Below are positions 5,582-6,354 of a stretch of DNA of 6,354 nt, one piece after another (positions within the stretch are counted from its first letter, which is position 1; every line of letters begins with the position of its first letter). The stretch is from assembly GCA_035575035.1 (NCBI GenBank), contig DATLYH010000369.1:1-6354 (forward strand). Reading direction: 5' to 3'. Under the pieces are notes generated by a model that saw only the letters and a list, made by a program, of their open reading frames with translations, was not told the origin of the DNA and did not search any database. This DNA comes from DATLYH01 sp035575035 (lineage in GTDB: Bacteria > Planctomycetota > Planctomycetia > Gemmatales > Gemmataceae). Both the position numbers and the translations under genes were made by a program.

Positions 5582-6178
5582 ATGAAAGGACTCATCACCA
5601 GGGCCGCGGCGGCGGTGGGCTGCGCGGCGGCGCTGGCCGGGGCGAGCGGATGCATCGAGACGCTTCATCCGCGCTACCTGTGGGACCCCTGCTGGCCGCA
5701 ACGCTACAACTATCAGGCCCGAATGGAGGTGCTGGAAGGCTTCGGGGCGCAGGTCAACAATGGCCACGTCCTCGATCAGACGGTCTGGAACTGGCACTTC
5801 GTGCCCGGCAGTGACGAGCTGACCCCGGGCGGACTAGAGCACCTGGCCTACCTCGCCCGGCGGCGCCCCTGCCCCGACCCGGTCGTCTACCTCCAGACGG
5901 CCCAGGACATCGCCTACGACCCGGCGGCGCCGGAGAAGTATGTCGAGACCCGCTGCGACCTGAATGCCCGGCGAGCGGCAGCTATCCAGAAGTTCCTGAC
6001 CGCCTACTCGGCCGGCCGGCACATTCACTGGGACGTGGTGGTGCATGACCCGGCCGACGTCGGCATCGCAGCGGTTCCGATGGGCCTGGCGATCCAGGGG
6101 ATGTATACCGGCTCTCGGGGCACGCTGCCGGGTGCTGCCGGCGCCGGTGCCGGTGCCACTGTCACAGGCGGCCGGTAA
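5582..6178 (+). CDS. Predicted lipoprotein with divergent OmpA-like domain, linked to tadC
   Basis: I recognise no named family, but 198 residues show clear structure. Residues 1-23 look like a lipoprotein signal: MKGLITR, an Ala-rich core, then ASGC with C24 as the probable lipidated cysteine (Ala at -3 is acceptable but less usual than Leu). A Trp/Tyr-rich segment follows (32-44). Residues about 68-156 run strand-helix-strand-helix-strand in the order of OmpA-type peptidoglycan-binding domains: FVPGSDELTPGGLEHLAYLA at 73-92, VVYLQTAQD at 101-109, LNARRAAAIQKFL at 127-139, WDVVVHD at 150-156. D109 and R131 fall where OmpA domains hold the Asp and Arg that grip diaminopimelate. The C-terminal tail (about 180-198) is Gly/Ala-rich. 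It follows tadC by 15 nt with a strong ribosome binding site, so it probably serves the pilus, perhaps tethering it to the envelope. The OmpA relation and role are inference. Confidence 0.75.
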   Translation: MKGLITRAAAAVGCAAALAGASGCIETLHPRYLWDPCWPQRYNYQARMEVLEGFGAQVNNGHVLDQTVWNWHFVPGSDELTPGGLEHLAYLARRRPCPDPVVYLQTAQDIAYDPAAPEKYVETRCDLNARRAAAIQKFLTAYSAGRHIHWDVVVHDPADVGIAAVPMGLAIQGMYTGSRGTLPGAAGAGAGATVTGGR

Positions 6179-6212
6179 GGACGGCGACCGAGGTTGGAAT
6201 GATTACTGGGCA

Positions 6213-6236
6213 CGCGGGGGGCTGTGGTCCCCCGCG
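6213..6236 (+). terminator. Probable terminator hairpin after the lipoprotein gene
   Basis: CGCGGGGG at 6213-6220 pairs perfectly with CCCCCGCG at 6229-6236 around an 8-nt loop, 34 nt after the TAA stop. The downstream sequence is only mildly T-rich (CCTTTGCTGTCATTT), so it lacks a classical U-tract. Its position at the end of the run of tad genes supports a transcript-end or 3'-stabilising role. Confidence 0.55.
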
Positions 6237-6262
6237 CCGCCCCTTTGCTGTCATTTACAATG

Positions 6263-6296
6263 CCCCACCCCTGGGCCCGGTGCCCGGGGGTCGGGG
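6263..6296 (+). terminator. Second GC-rich hairpin downstream of the tad cluster
   Basis: CCCCACCCCTGGGC at 6263-6276 pairs with GCCCGGGGGTCGGGG at 6282-6296 with one bulged base and one T-G pair, around the 5-nt loop CCGGT. It is followed by TAATTGG, not a T-tract. It may be a backup terminator or a barrier to transcription from either side. Confidence 0.45.
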
Positions 6297-6326
6297 TAAT
6301 TGGATAGAGCACCAGGATTCGCACCC

Positions 6327-6354
6327 ATGAACACCACATCCCATTTACCTGCTA
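6327..6354 (+). CDS. Possible start of a next gene, cut by the window edge
   Basis: An ATG at 6327 opens a frame of nine codons (MNTTSHLPA) to the window end. AGGA at 6314-6317 lies 9 nt upstream as a weak Shine-Dalgarno. It is too short to identify, and a chance ATG is quite possible. Confidence 0.2.

Noticed and set aside
4592..5797. 401-codon minus-strand open frame opposite tadC and the lipoprotein gene
   Set aside because: The translation is His/Gln/Arg-rich without domains, spans two well-supported + strand genes, and starts inside the lipoprotein gene. It is a shadow frame of GC-rich coding DNA.
6025..6339. Minus-strand 104-codon frame at the right end
   Set aside because: It crosses both terminator hairpins and the antisense of the lipoprotein's Gly/Ala tail; no domain and no ribosome site that I can see.
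6282..6354. A functional tRNA gene cut by the window edge
   Set aside because: Only the D-loop-like string fits; the 5' half of the D-stem does not pair and no anticodon arm can be drawn.

Overview
The window is a stretch of a tight-adherence (Tad/Flp) type IVc pilus locus. All genes lie on the + strand, in the order secretin (CpaC/RcpA, 3' part only), CpaE/TadZ, CpaF/TadA ATPase, TadB, TadC, and a small lipoprotein. The DNA is visibly GC-rich. The Tad gene order, the long GC-rich spacers, the TadC-linked lipoprotein and heptamer-built palindromes of the TCATTCG type suggest a planctomycete (Gemmata/Pirellula-like). That assignment is inference from pattern memory; no marker gene in the window proves it.

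Layout: bases 1-735 encode the end of an outer-membrane secretin, followed by a cysteine-bearing, Gly/Pro/Ala-rich tail. Bases 736-885 are a spacer full of inverted repeats, including one terminator-like hairpin. Bases 886-2079 encode CpaE, an atypical receiver domain fused to a MinD-like domain with a degraded Walker A. Bases 2080-2179 hold a palindrome made of 7-bp units, with a possible promoter in its loop. Bases 2180-3550 encode the CpaF motor ATPase and 3553-4509 encode TadB, only 2 nt apart. Bases 4510-4609 hold a second heptamer palindrome. Bases 4610-5566 encode TadC from a GTG start. Bases 5582-6178 encode a predicted lipoprotein that I read as a divergent OmpA-like domain. Bases 6179-6354 hold two strong GC hairpins (probable end of the transcript) and possibly the first codons of another gene.

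How they work together: CpaF hydrolyses ATP under the inner-membrane platform formed by TadB and TadC to polymerise Flp pilin. CpaE is expected to place the machine at a cell site. The secretin lets the fibre cross the outer membrane. The lipoprotein may tether the apparatus to the envelope or peptidoglycan. The pilin, prepilin peptidase, CpaB and TadD/E/F/G genes are not in the window.

The core machinery is ordinary. The points most worth a second look are: the two heptamer palindromes, each starting at the TAG stop of one tad gene and ending 17-19 nt before the start of the next; the loss of both Walker A lysines in CpaE; the cysteine-rich secretin tail; the structured spacer before cpaE; and the OmpA-like lipoprotein.
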